NCBI GenBank assembly: GCA_947497495.1
Contig: CANMGT010000012.1
Span: 1-64,000, forward strand
Direction: 5' to 3'
DNA length: 64,000 bases
Source of the DNA: an uncultured Lentibacter sp.
Lineage (GTDB): Bacteria; Pseudomonadota; Alphaproteobacteria; Rhodobacterales; Rhodobacteraceae
In this document: in pieces, positions 7,802-16,416 of the stretch
Layout: each line of letters begins with the position of its first letter
How positions within the stretch are numbered: position 1 is the stretch's first letter
Program-made: the position numbers and the translations under genes
Notes under the pieces: model-generated
Told to the model about the DNA's origin: nothing
What the model saw: the letters and a program-made list of their open reading frames with translations, nothing else
The model's database searches: none

Positions 7802-10482
7802 GCAACTCACTCAACTTTCTGGCGGTTGTCAGCATTGGCTATATCGCCCTATTGTTTTTCGTGGCCTTCATGGCCGAGCGGGCGGCGCTGAGCGGACATG
7901 CGCGCTGGCTGCGCTCTCCGCTTGTCTACACGCTCTCGCTGTCTGTCTACTGCACTGCCTGGACTTTCTACGGCGCTGTTGGTTTCGCGGCCCGATCCGG
8001 CCTTGAATACCTGACGATCTACATCGGCCCGACGCTGATCATGGTGGGCTGGTGGTGGGCGCTCAGGCGCATGGTGCGCGTGGCCCGCTCGCAGCGCATC
8101 ACCTCGGTTGCTGACCTGATCTCAAGCCGCTTTGGCAAGTCCAACACGCTGGCGGTGATGATCACGTTGATGGCGGTTGCGGGCACGACTCCCTATATCG
8201 CCCTGCAGCTTCAGTCGGTGACGCTCTCTTTCGGAGCCTTCGCGAACGCTGACCCGAGCGCAACTCCCTCAGAGCTGGGCGACAACAACGCAACTGCCTT
8301 TTGGGTCGCGATGGCCCTCGCGCTGTTCACCGTGCTCTTTGGCACCCGCAACCTTGATGCCAACGAGCGCCACCACGGCGTTGTTATGGCGATTGCGCTG
8401 GAAGCTGTCGTCAAGCTTTTCGCGCTTTTGTCTGTCGGCATCTTTGTCGTCTGGGGGCTTGCGGGGGGGGTCGGAGAAATGGTGACACGCATCGAGGCGA
8501 GCGAGATCAGCACTTGGCAGGTTGTTCCGTCACGCTGGATCGGGCTGATCTTCCTGTCGGCGGCGGCCTTTCTGACGTTGCCCCGCATGTTTCAGGTTCT
8601 GGTGGTAGAAATCGAAGACGAGCGCTACCTGCGCTTTGCCTCTTGGGCGTTCCCGCTATATCTGCTGCTGATGAGCCTTTTTGTGGTGCCCATCGCCGTG
8701 ATCGGCCTTGAAAGGCTGCCCGCAGGCACCAACCCCGATCTTTTCGTGCTGTCCTTGCCGCTGATGAACGGGCAGCCGAGCCTTGCGATCCTGTCGTTTC
8801 TCGGCGGGTTCTCATCGGCAACATCCATGGTGATCGTGGCGTCCATTGCGCTGTCGACGATGGTGTCAAACCACATCGTAATGCCGATCTGGCTGCGCCT
8901 GACAGGTACGGGGGCAAATGTCTCGGGGGATGTGCGACATGTTGTGCTGTTGTCGCGGCGCTTTTCCATTTTGGGTGTCTTGTTGCTTGGCTATGTTTAC
9001 TACCGCATCTCCGGCGGCGGGGCAGCTTTGGCCGCGATCGGCCTTGTCTCATTTGCGGGTGTCGCTCAGTTTTTGCCCGCACTTCTGGGGGGGTTGTTCT
9101 GGCGTGGCGCCACACGCAGCGGCGCGATAGCGGGCCTGTCTGTGGGCTTTATCATATGGCTCTGGTGCCTCTTTCTGCCAAGCTTCGGGCCTGACGAGGT
9201 GATCTCGACGCAGGTGCTTGCAAACGGGCCGTGGGGCATCAGCCTGCTGCGCCCGCAAGCACTGTTCGGGATCGACGGCCTTGACCCTGTTGTGCACGCG
9301 GTTTTCTGGTCGATCGGGTTAAACACGCTGGCCTTTATTGTCACTTCGCTGTTCAGCTTCCCGTCGCCGCTTGAGCGGTTGCAAGGCGCGCAGATCGTGG
9401 ATGTGTTTGACCACACCAGCAGCGGTCAACGCTGGCGCGGTGGCGTGGCGCAAAGCGAAGATCTGATGATCATGGCGCAGCGCATTCTTGGCGCAAACGA
9501 GGCGCAGGGCCTGTTCCAACGGGCCGCCGAGGCGCAGGGTATCGAAGGCTTCCTGCCTGAACCAACGCCCGATTTTCTCAACCAGCTCGAGCGCGAGTTG
9601 TCAGGCTCGGTCGGGGCGGCGACGGCCCATGCGATGGTTGGCCAGATTGTTGGTGGCGCGGCGGTTTCGGTCGATGATCTAATCGCCGTGGCGGATGAGG
9701 CTGCGCAGATCATGGAGTACTCCAGCCAGCTTGAGGCCAAGTCCGAAGAACTTGCCCGCACGGCGCGCAAACTCAGCGAAGTGAACGAAAAACTTACCCA
9801 GCTTTCCGTGCAAAAAGACGCCTTTTTGAGCCAGATCAGCCACGAGCTGCGCACTCCGATGACCTCTATCCGCGCTTTTTCGGAGATTCTGCGCGACGAA
9901 GGCGGGATTTCGGGCGAAGAGCAAAGCAAGATGAGCGCGATCATCCACAGCGAGTCTGTGCGCCTGACGCGCCTGCTGGACGACTTGCTTGATCTGAGCG
10001 TTCTGGAGAACGGGCAAGTGAACATGAACATCGAGACAGGCTCGCTTGTGGCGGTTCTTGATCATGCGATTGCCGCGGCTGGTCGGCCTGAAAAACTGCG
10101 CATCCTCCGTAAGCGCGAGCGCGAAAACATCCCGCTGAAAACCGACCTTGACCGCCTCAGTCAGGTCTTCATCAACCTGATCGCCAATGCGCAGAAATAC
10201 TGCGATGCCGAGGTGCCGGAATTGCGCATTGACGTGAGCAAGTCTCGCAGCAACCTGCAGATCGATTTTGTAGACAATGGCAAAGGCATTCCACGTGCCG
10301 CTCAGGCGCTTGTGTTTGAAAAGTTTTCCCGGCTTGAAGGGCAGAAGGAAAGCGGTGCGGGCCTCGGGCTGGCGATTTGCCGCGAAGTTATCGGACGGAT
10401 CGGCGGCACGATAAGCTATGTGCCCGGGCAGGGCGGGGCGGCGTTTCGTGTGACCTTGCCCATCGCGCTGACGCGGGTCTGA
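7798..10482 (+). CDS. sodium:solute symporter-type sensor histidine kinase
   Basis: An 894-aa hybrid of a transporter-like membrane domain and a kinase. Residues 1 to about 530 carry many hydrophobic segments with SSS/SLC5 features (YCTAWTFYGAVGFAARSG, FLSAAAFLTLPRMFQV). A linker follows, then HisKA with H682 in SQISHELRTPMTSIRAF, and HATPase with NLIANAQKY, GKGIP and GAGLGLAICREV. The start is GTG, overlapping the previous stop. SSS-linked kinases CrbS, MxtR and CbrA govern acetate or carbon use in gammaproteobacteria, and CrbS controls acs. With acs about 8 kb away, a similar acetate-sensing role is plausible but inferred. Confidence 0.9.
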   Translation: MSNSLNFLAVVSIGYIALLFFVAFMAERAALSGHARWLRSPLVYTLSLSVYCTAWTFYGAVGFAARSGLEYLTIYIGPTLIMVGWWWALRRMVRVARSQRITSVADLISSRFGKSNTLAVMITLMAVAGTTPYIALQLQSVTLSFGAFANADPSATPSELGDNNATAFWVAMALALFTVLFGTRNLDANERHHGVVMAIALEAVVKLFALLSVGIFVVWGLAGGVGEMVTRIEASEISTWQVVPSRWIGLIFLSAAAFLTLPRMFQVLVVEIEDERYLRFASWAFPLYLLLMSLFVVPIAVIGLERLPAGTNPDLFVLSLPLMNGQPSLAILSFLGGFSSATSMVIVASIALSTMVSNHIVMPIWLRLTGTGANVSGDVRHVVLLSRRFSILGVLLLGYVYYRISGGGAALAAIGLVSFAGVAQFLPALLGGLFWRGATRSGAIAGLSVGFIIWLWCLFLPSFGPDEVISTQVLANGPWGISLLRPQALFGIDGLDPVVHAVFWSIGLNTLAFIVTSLFSFPSPLERLQGAQIVDVFDHTSSGQRWRGGVAQSEDLMIMAQRILGANEAQGLFQRAAEAQGIEGFLPEPTPDFLNQLERELSGSVGAATAHAMVGQIVGGAAVSVDDLIAVADEAAQIMEYSSQLEAKSEELARTARKLSEVNEKLTQLSVQKDAFLSQISHELRTPMTSIRAFSEILRDEGGISGEEQSKMSAIIHSESVRLTRLLDDLLDLSVLENGQVNMNIETGSLVAVLDHAIAAAGRPEKLRILRKRERENIPLKTDLDRLSQVFINLIANAQKYCDAEVPELRIDVSKSRSNLQIDFVDNGKGIPRAAQALVFEKFSRLEGQKESGAGLGLAICREVIGRIGGTISYVPGQGGAAFRVTLPIALTRV

Positions 10483-10583
10483 ATTTACATCAAAAGCTAC
10501 GGATTTCTGGGCTCTGCTAAGAAGTTGATAACTCTTTTGCGTGTAAATATCGCCATAAGCGGCGTAAATTTGCGGCGGAGGAT

Positions 10584-11732
10584 ATGGCAGAACCCCTTTC
10601 AAACGAAGTATTGCGCCGAAAGGCTCGCGCAGGGCGTGAAGAGCACCAGTCCCGCGTCATGTCACCGGCGCGTGCGATGCGCTTAGCTTTGTCACGCGCG
10701 GCCGACGACTTGTTCGGGTTGGCACTCAGTGTGAGCGGCGTGCAATGCGAGCAGCTTGGCCAGGAGGGCATGCTGCGCGCGGTCGATGACGAAATGCTGC
10801 TGGTTGTGCTTGACGGCCCGCGCGGCGCTGTTGGTGCGGTCGCTGTCGACTTGGCGGTGCTTGCGGGCATCATCGAGCAACAAACCATGGGTTGCGTTGT
10901 CAAAGGCGAGCCCGAAGCGCGCGCCCCGACGGACACGGATGCCGCCCTGATCTCTCCTCTGGTGGACATGCTGCTGGAAGGCATTGCGCTAAACCTTGGC
11001 GGGCGGGACGGTGAAATGACCGCGGGCTTCCATTTCGGCGCGCGTATCGAGACAAAGCGTCATCTCAGCCTGATTGTGGAAGCGCCTGACTTTCATGTTC
11101 TGCGCGCACAACTTGAGCTGGACGGCGGGGCCAAGCGCGGCGAGTTGGTTCTGGTTGTGCCCGTGCAATTGCCGGAGGCGGCTGCGGCGCGGCCTCTCTC
11201 CTTTGCGCAAAACAACGCGGCTGAAAGTGGGCATTCGGATGAGGCGGGGAGTATTCCTGCCAAGGCCAGTTTCGCGGACAGTGCAATGATGGAGGCCGAG
11301 GCCTGCCTGAGCGCCGTGATCCATCGCCAGAAAATGACGCTTGGCGCTTTCGGCAATCTCAAACCCGGAGACAGGCTGCCTTTGCCAGCACTCGCGCTCG
11401 ACAATGTGGTGCTGGGAGAGGGCGCCAATAGCAAGCTTGGGCCTTGTCGGCTTGGCCAACATGGCGGCCTGCGGGCTGTTCAACTGCGCTTTATCGTGCG
11501 CCCGTCCCAACGGGAAGAGGTACAGACGCCTGCAATGGAAACGGGTTTGGAATACACGTCCGCGCCTATGACTGCAGCCCCGATGCCGCAAGCCCCTGAT
11601 CTGTCCGAGCTGTCCGACTTGCCCGACACGCCAGACTTGCCAGATCTACCTGACTTACCCGAGCTGCCAGACCTGCCAGACCTATCGGATTTGCCCGGGT
11701 TTGACCCAGACCTGTTGTCAGAAGCGGGTTGA
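10584..11732 (+). CDS. FliM/FliN-family protein with DLP-repeat tail
   Basis: A 382-aa protein with GGAGG directly before its ATG. The C-terminal third contains a SpoA/FliN-type segment, LGAFGNLKPGDRLPLPALAL followed by GPCRLGQHGGLRAVQL, as in switch proteins FliM and FliN. The N-terminal part (ALSRAADDLFGLALSV) resembles the FliM middle region only weakly. The last 45 residues are an acidic proline-rich repeat. No other flagellar genes are present in the window, so it may be an orphan paralogue rather than the true switch protein. Its 3' end overlaps the convergent FadB-like gene by 15 bp. Confidence 0.65.
   Translation: MAEPLSNEVLRRKARAGREEHQSRVMSPARAMRLALSRAADDLFGLALSVSGVQCEQLGQEGMLRAVDDEMLLVVLDGPRGAVGAVAVDLAVLAGIIEQQTMGCVVKGEPEARAPTDTDAALISPLVDMLLEGIALNLGGRDGEMTAGFHFGARIETKRHLSLIVEAPDFHVLRAQLELDGGAKRGELVLVVPVQLPEAAAARPLSFAQNNAAESGHSDEAGSIPAKASFADSAMMEAEACLSAVIHRQKMTLGAFGNLKPGDRLPLPALALDNVVLGEGANSKLGPCRLGQHGGLRAVQLRFIVRPSQREEVQTPAMETGLEYTSAPMTAAPMPQAPDLSELSDLPDTPDLPDLPDLPELPDLPDLSDLPGFDPDLLSEAG
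11598..11696 (+). repeat. 11 x 9-bp coding repeat (tripeptide DLP)
   Basis: Eleven in-frame 9-bp units encode DLS, ELS, DLP, DTP, DLP, DLP, DLP, ELP, DLP, DLS and DLP. Codons vary (ttg/ctg/cta/tta; gac/gat), so the tract is old or under protein-level selection rather than a fresh slippage product. It gives the FliM-like protein a strongly acidic, probably extended tail. Confidence 0.9.
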
Positions 11733-13802
11733 ACGCCTTTGATAGGGTTGCAAATAACGTGATCCGGTTTTGATCATTTCGTCAAGCGTCTCAGGCGTTT
11801 GAAAGAACGTCGGCCTGAGCGGTGTAAAACCGCGCAAGAAACTGCGCAGGTTCAGGAGGCCGCGCGTTTGGGCCTTGTGAAACGGCCCGCCATAGCCCGG
11901 CTTGGCTTCAAGTGTCGCGCAGCAAAGATAGTCCAGCTCCCAAGGGGTTGTCACTGAGCCGTTTTCCAAAAGCGTAGAGCCCGTGCAGTAGAGCGCGGTA
12001 TCGACAATTTGGCACACCTCGGCATCGCTGAGCTTGCGCGCCTTTATAGCCCCTTTGGCCGCGATATCCGCACGCCATGCCTCTAAAACAGCATTGGCCT
12101 TGGGCAGAGTTGTTCCCGTTTTCATGTCTTGCGCACTGGCCTTGTCACGTCCTTCAAAGCCGGCCCGAAGCATATAGCCGCTGAACGCCGGTGGCGCGTC
12201 CGATGCTTCATCCTCGATGAAAAATGTGCTGATCCGGAAGGGTTGCAGGCGAAAGCCCTCGGCGTTCTGGTAAGCCAGCGGCGGCAGCCGCCCCACCAGC
12301 GCCCGTTCGACCTGCTCAAACGAGGCGCCCAGTGCGAGGCATTCCTCAACGCCTTGCAGATAGGCCGTGAGCAACCGAGCTGAGGCCAGCCCGTCCTGCG
12401 CCCTTTGCGCGACAACAGGCAGGCCGATCTGCTGCAAGGTCGCCGCAAAGGCGTTTCGCACCGTCTCTTTGCTAAAGCTCTCATCCTGAAACGCAAGCTC
12501 GACGTAGCTGCCTGAGTGGCGCGCAAAGTGAAAATGCGCGCCCGCGGTGTTGTCGGCCAGCAAGCCCGAGAAACGCCCTGCACCGTGGCGCATGCCCGCG
12601 GTGAGCAAAAGCGGCACATCAGCGCCAAGCCGGCCTCGCAAACTGTCGGCCAATTGGCCGATTTGTTCGACGGATTTCGCGCCGCATTCGATGACAAACT
12701 CCGATTGCACTAGCCCGTCAAGCTCTGGAAGCTTCGCCATGCCGGATAGGGCAGTGCGCGCCTGTGTTTCACTTAGCAGACGGCGTTTGACGAGTTCAGA
12801 GTAGGCTTCTGACACGGCCTTGAAGTGGGCCTCATAGCCGCCCTCGCTCAAGGCGAGCACATCAACACCCACTCCAGAGCCAAGCGCTGCAAGTGTCAGG
12901 TTGCGCGCCAGAGCACTGGTGCCAACCAGCGTGATCCGCTTGGTGGCGGGGCTTTGTGACTGTCGTGTTAAAAGCGCTTCCTTGCAGCAAACTTCGTAGG
13001 CTTTGGCGGCGCTCTGCTCTGACGCGGCAAGCAAGGTGTTTCGCTCAGTGATAAAGGCAATCAAGGCAGGTTTCGGCAACAGTTGCGCGGCTTCCAATGC
13101 ATCAACCAAAGTGCGATGCTCCGGGCTTGGGTGCGGCGTGTCGCGACCTGTCTGAATTGCCATTTGATACGCGAGCGGGTCTTGTGCGCCGGGTATTGCG
13201 GCCTCGCGCGGTTGCCCGTCAGCAAAGCTGTCAGCCAAGACGCGCGCCACTTCGGCGGCTCGGCCGACAGCGTTTTGTCCGACAATATCTTCAAATAATG
13301 GTGCCAGAGCCTCATCAGCGGCGGACAGGCTTTCGCGACGGGCCAGCAGGCGCAGGCTAGTTTCTGCCCCAAGGCTTGCGGCCAGCGTAACAAGAGCGTG
13401 CGGGTCAGGCATAGCGCCAGAAGCAAGCCGCGACAGGCGTACCCGCGCGCTTTGTTGAGCAACACGTGCGTGAGCTGCCAAAACCAGTTCGAATCCGGCA
13501 TCATAAACGCCGCCGCGCAATGTCGCGACGACAGGTTTGGGCGCAGCTTCAAGCCAAGCGCACAGCTCTGACAGAGTGGGGCTGTCTTGACCTTGAAGGC
13601 GTTCCTGAATGGGCAAATCTGCGGCAAGAGCGCCGACTTCACTGGCCAGAACGATCGAGCAGGCTTCAGGGCTTGCGGCTGCGGATTTAAGAGCGTCAAG
13701 CAAGCCCGCGCGAACCTCGGCGTCATACATCTGCCCAGGCCTGCGACGCAAGCTAACAACTGCGACTCCGTTGCCAATGCTGGTTTGAATGAAATCTGCC
13801 AA
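11718..13802 (-). CDS. FadB/FadJ-like enoyl-CoA hydratase/3-hydroxyacyl-CoA dehydrogenase homologue, degenerate
   Basis: A 694-aa protein with the layout of bifunctional beta-oxidation enzymes: a crotonase domain (residues 1 to about 190), an NAD-binding domain (from about 290) and C-terminal 3HCDH domains. Several key motifs look eroded. The crotonase oxyanion region reads GGVYDAGFELVLAAHARVA, but the usual GxxPGxGGT stretch with the catalytic Glu is MPDPHALVTLAASLG. The NAD motif GxGxMG is replaced by VGTSALARNL. GAHFHFARHSGSYVELAF still resembles the HCDH active-site strand. The start appears to be TTG with a weak ribosome site. It may be a non-catalytic or altered enzyme. Confidence 0.75.
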   Translation of the reverse strand: MADFIQTSIGNGVAVVSLRRRPGQMYDAEVRAGLLDALKSAAASPEACSIVLASEVGALAADLPIQERLQGQDSPTLSELCAWLEAAPKPVVATLRGGVYDAGFELVLAAHARVAQQSARVRLSRLASGAMPDPHALVTLAASLGAETSLRLLARRESLSAADEALAPLFEDIVGQNAVGRAAEVARVLADSFADGQPREAAIPGAQDPLAYQMAIQTGRDTPHPSPEHRTLVDALEAAQLLPKPALIAFITERNTLLAASEQSAAKAYEVCCKEALLTRQSQSPATKRITLVGTSALARNLTLAALGSGVGVDVLALSEGGYEAHFKAVSEAYSELVKRRLLSETQARTALSGMAKLPELDGLVQSEFVIECGAKSVEQIGQLADSLRGRLGADVPLLLTAGMRHGAGRFSGLLADNTAGAHFHFARHSGSYVELAFQDESFSKETVRNAFAATLQQIGLPVVAQRAQDGLASARLLTAYLQGVEECLALGASFEQVERALVGRLPPLAYQNAEGFRLQPFRISTFFIEDEASDAPPAFSGYMLRAGFEGRDKASAQDMKTGTTLPKANAVLEAWRADIAAKGAIKARKLSDAEVCQIVDTALYCTGSTLLENGSVTTPWELDYLCCATLEAKPGYGGPFHKAQTRGLLNLRSFLRGFTPLRPTFFQTPETLDEMIKTGSRYLQPYQRRSTRF

Positions 13803-13898
13803 AAAACTGCCCGACCAAAGTAATAAGTTAACCTTGGCCTACCAAGCAGGGATTTTCAAGCGCTCCGACACGATAGCATAGCGCTTTTGAGGCCATGT

Positions 13899-14114
13899 TC
13901 AGAGCGGCATATTGTCAAAATCGTCTTCCAGCGCCAAATCGTGGATGTCTTGCACGAGGTCCTTCAGGCCGATCGGCTCGCTAAGGCCGGCAACTCGCAA
14001 GTCCGACAGGTGTTTTTCAAGCTCAGGGAGGGCGGCCTTGCGCGCGTCGTCTGTGTCGTTTGCCAGCCTGCTGAGCAGCTCGGCGCTTTTTGCGGTTAGG
14101 TCATCATGGGTCAT
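13899..14114 (-). CDS. conserved small helical protein
   Basis: A 71-aa hydrophilic, helix-prone protein (LTAKSAELLSRLANDTDD) with AAAGGAG before its ATG. It lies 27 bp downstream of the DksA-like gene on the same strand and is probably cotranscribed with it. It has no cysteines, no membrane segment and no family that I recognise. The good ribosome site and compact spacing support a real gene. Confidence 0.65.
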   Translation of the reverse strand: MTHDDLTAKSAELLSRLANDTDDARKAALPELEKHLSDLRVAGLSEPIGLKDLVQDIHDLALEDDFDNMPL

Positions 14115-14141
14115 GGTGGCTCCTTTATTTGCGTAACGGGG

Positions 14142-14456
14142 TCAATGTGCGCAGTTTTTGCAGAAGGGGGTGTCGGGCAAGAGGGCGAGGCGCTCAGGCG
14201 AGATGTCGTCGCCGCATTTCGCGCATACGCCATAGCTGCCATCGCGGATGCGCCCCAAAGCCGCGCGGATGCGGGCAATTTCCTGCTGGCCAGCCACGCC
14301 TAGGCTCTCGAGCACTTCTTCGCCTTCACGCTCTGTCGCGCTGTCTTCCCAATCCTTGGAATGGGGTCCGTCGAGCTCGTCTTCGATCTCATGCAGGCGC
14401 TCGTCGAGCTCAAGCAGTCGTTTTTTAAGAGCGGTTTTGTATTTCTCATGTGCCAT
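14142..14456 (-). CDS. TraR/DksA-family zinc finger protein
   Basis: A 104-aa protein with a helical N-terminus (LKKRLLELDERLHEIEDEL) and a C-terminal zinc finger CAKC...CKNC (C-x2-C-x17-C-x2-C). It has the family's SYGVCAKCGDDIS loop. It is shorter than E. coli DksA (151 aa), like the TraR and DksA2-type relatives that bind in the RNA polymerase secondary channel. AGGAGG lies upstream of the ATG. The coiled-coil tip has DWEDSATE instead of the classical DxxDxA, so ppGpp-synergy function is uncertain. Confidence 0.85.
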   Translation of the reverse strand: MAHEKYKTALKKRLLELDERLHEIEDELDGPHSKDWEDSATEREGEEVLESLGVAGQQEIARIRAALGRIRDGSYGVCAKCGDDISPERLALLPDTPFCKNCAH

Positions 14457-14602
14457 GGGGTCACGTCCTCCTGTGAAAACAGGCTAACACAGGCTTAAGC
14501 TGCGCACTTTGACGTATATCAACATGCAAATTCCGGGCGATCAGGACTTGATGTATCGTGTTTTTTGAATATATAATCCCGTAACAACCAAAGGATGCTC
14601 TC

Positions 14603-15466
14603 ATGAACCCCGAAGTAACAGCTTTTTTTGACGATGCCACAAACACGATTTCCTATGTTGTCAAAGACCCGTCAGGCAGTGCCTGCGCGATTATCGACAG
14701 CGTGCTCGACTTTGACTACGCCTCAGGGCGCACGGATACCAAGTCAGCCGACGAAGTCATTGCCTTTGTGAAAGACAACAACCTGACAGTTGAATGGCTG
14801 CTTGAAAGCCACGTCCACGCTGATCACCTCTCGGCGGCGCCTTACATTCAGGAGCAACTCGGAGGTAAAATCGGCATTGGCGACCGGATAACCGTTGTGC
14901 AAGACACTTTCGGCAAGGTCTTCAATGAAGGCACCGAGTTCCAGCGCGACGGCTCGCAGTTTGACAAGCTGTTCGTTGAGGGCGACAGCTTTCACATCGG
15001 CCAGTTGCGCGGCGACGTTTTGCACACGCCAGGCCACACGCCTGCCTGCCTGACATACACGATCGGCGACGCGGCTTTTGTCGGCGACACGCTGTTCATG
15101 CCTGATTTTGGCACAGCGCGTTGCGACTTCCCGGGCGGCTCTTCTGAAGTGCTGTTCGCGTCGATCCAGAAAATCCTCGCGCTGCCAGACGAAACCCGTA
15201 TCTTTGTTGGCCACGACTACAAAGCGCCGGGACGCGACGACTACGCATGGGAAACAACAGTCGGCGAACAGAAGAAAGCCAACATCCACATCGGCGAAGG
15301 CAAGTCGAAAGACGAGTTCGTCGAGATGCGCGACACGCGAGATGCTTCGCTGGCGATGCCCAAGCTGATCATTCCGTCTCTGCAAGTAAACATGCGCGCA
15401 GGGCAAATGCCCGAGCCTGACGAGAAGGGCGATGTCTTTCTCAAAGTGCCCGTCAACAAGCTTTAA
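14603..15466 (+). CDS. persulfide dioxygenase-type metallo-beta-lactamase hydrolase
   Basis: A 287-aa MBL-fold enzyme with the metal motif HVHADH, then TPGHTPACLTY, GDTLFMPDFGTARCDFPGG and FVGHDY. These are signatures of the ETHE1/Blh branch that oxidises glutathione persulfide to sulfite. AAAGGA precedes the ATG. It heads a tight operon with two YeeE/YedE proteins and a DUF442 protein, the same gene set as the bigR operon of Xylella and Agrobacterium, which removes hydrogen sulfide. No BigR-type repressor gene is present here. Confidence 0.88.
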   Translation: MNPEVTAFFDDATNTISYVVKDPSGSACAIIDSVLDFDYASGRTDTKSADEVIAFVKDNNLTVEWLLESHVHADHLSAAPYIQEQLGGKIGIGDRITVVQDTFGKVFNEGTEFQRDGSQFDKLFVEGDSFHIGQLRGDVLHTPGHTPACLTYTIGDAAFVGDTLFMPDFGTARCDFPGGSSEVLFASIQKILALPDETRIFVGHDYKAPGRDDYAWETTVGEQKKANIHIGEGKSKDEFVEMRDTRDASLAMPKLIIPSLQVNMRAGQMPEPDEKGDVFLKVPVNKL

Positions 15467-15539
15467 ACATCATCGCGCCTTGCCTCACTGCGAACAAACG
15501 GGGTAGGGCGCTTCAAAGGACGAAAAAGGAAACGCGATT

Positions 15540-15965
15540 ATGGAACCGGATTGGATCTGGGGGCTCGCTGGCGGGCTTCTTATTGGCTTTGCAGGGGTCA
15601 TCCTGCTTTGGGGCAACGGGCGCATCATGGGTGCGAGTGGTATTCTGGGCGGGCTGGTTGACGGCAGCGCGCGCAGCGAGTGGGTTGAGCGCAGCCTGTT
15701 TGTTGCCGGCGTTATCTTGATGCCGCTGGTGCTTTATCCGCTTTTCACCAAGGTCGACACACACATCAGCCCCAACTACGCGGTGCTTATTGGCGGCGGT
15801 TTTCTTGTCGGCATCGGCACGCGCGTCGCGAACGGCTGCACGTCGGGCCATGGTGTCTGCGGCATCTCGCGACTGTCGCTGCGCGGCATCGCGGCCACGG
15901 TGTTTTACCTGCTGGCAGGCGGTGTATCCGTCCTCGTCTTCCGCCACATTCTGGGAGTGATCTGA
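15540..15965 (+). CDS. YeeE/YedE-family sulfur transporter, first half
   Basis: A 141-aa membrane protein with about four hydrophobic segments and the family motifs GNGRIMGASGI and GTRVANGCTSGHGVCGISRL, whose cysteine is thought to pass sulfur species across the membrane. Full-length YeeE has two such halves; here they are separate genes (PmpA/PmpB type). AAAGGA lies upstream, and its TGA shares an A with the ATG of the next gene (TGATG). Confidence 0.88.
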   Translation: MEPDWIWGLAGGLLIGFAGVILLWGNGRIMGASGILGGLVDGSARSEWVERSLFVAGVILMPLVLYPLFTKVDTHISPNYAVLIGGGFLVGIGTRVANGCTSGHGVCGISRLSLRGIAATVFYLLAGGVSVLVFRHILGVI

Positions 15966-16393
15966 TGCGCAATCTGATATCTCTGCTTTCGGGCGCCGTG
16001 TTTGGCGCAGGCCTGTTCATTTCGGGGATGACCGACACCAGCAAGGTGCAAGGCTGGCTCGACATTTTCGGCCAATGGGATCCGACTCTGGCTTTCGTGC
16101 TTGGTGGTGCGATCATTCCGATGTTCATCGCATGGCGCCTCACGCCGGGCCGCCGCCCGCTGACGACGACACTTTTCCCACCGCAACCGCCTGTGCGGAT
16201 CGACACGCGGCTGGCTGTCGGCTCGCTGCTTTTCGGCGCGGGCTGGGGGCTTTCGGGCCTGTGCCCGGGCCCAGCTATGGCCTCGCTTGGCTACGGTGGC
16301 CCGATGCATTGGGTGTTCTTCGCCGCCATGCTTGCAGGCATGCTGATCGCGCCTTACGTTGTGCGCCTTTTGCAGCGCCCGCAAACAGCCTAA
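15965..16393 (+). CDS. YeeE/YedE-family sulfur transporter, second half
   Basis: A 142-aa membrane protein, the partner of the preceding gene and translationally coupled to it by a 1-bp overlap. It carries the LSGLCPGPAMASLGYG motif with its cysteine and a first segment LISLLSGAVFGAGLFISGM typical of the PmpB half. Together the pair is expected to move sulfite, thiosulfate or sulfane sulfur linked to the persulfide dioxygenase; the direction of transport cannot be read from sequence. Confidence 0.88.
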   Translation: MRNLISLLSGAVFGAGLFISGMTDTSKVQGWLDIFGQWDPTLAFVLGGAIIPMFIAWRLTPGRRPLTTTLFPPQPPVRIDTRLAVGSLLFGAGWGLSGLCPGPAMASLGYGGPMHWVFFAAMLAGMLIAPYVVRLLQRPQTA

Positions 16394-16416
16394 CACTTTA
16401 AGCAAGGAAACTGACT

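Noticed and set aside
11598-11696. A possible CRISPR-like or satellite array
   Set aside because: The units are 9 bp without spacers, in frame and with varying codons; it is a coding tripeptide repeat.
14457-14602. A BigR-type operator before the persulfide dioxygenase
   Set aside because: The gap has an AT-rich stretch (GAATATATAATC), but no clear repeat matched a form I could defend.
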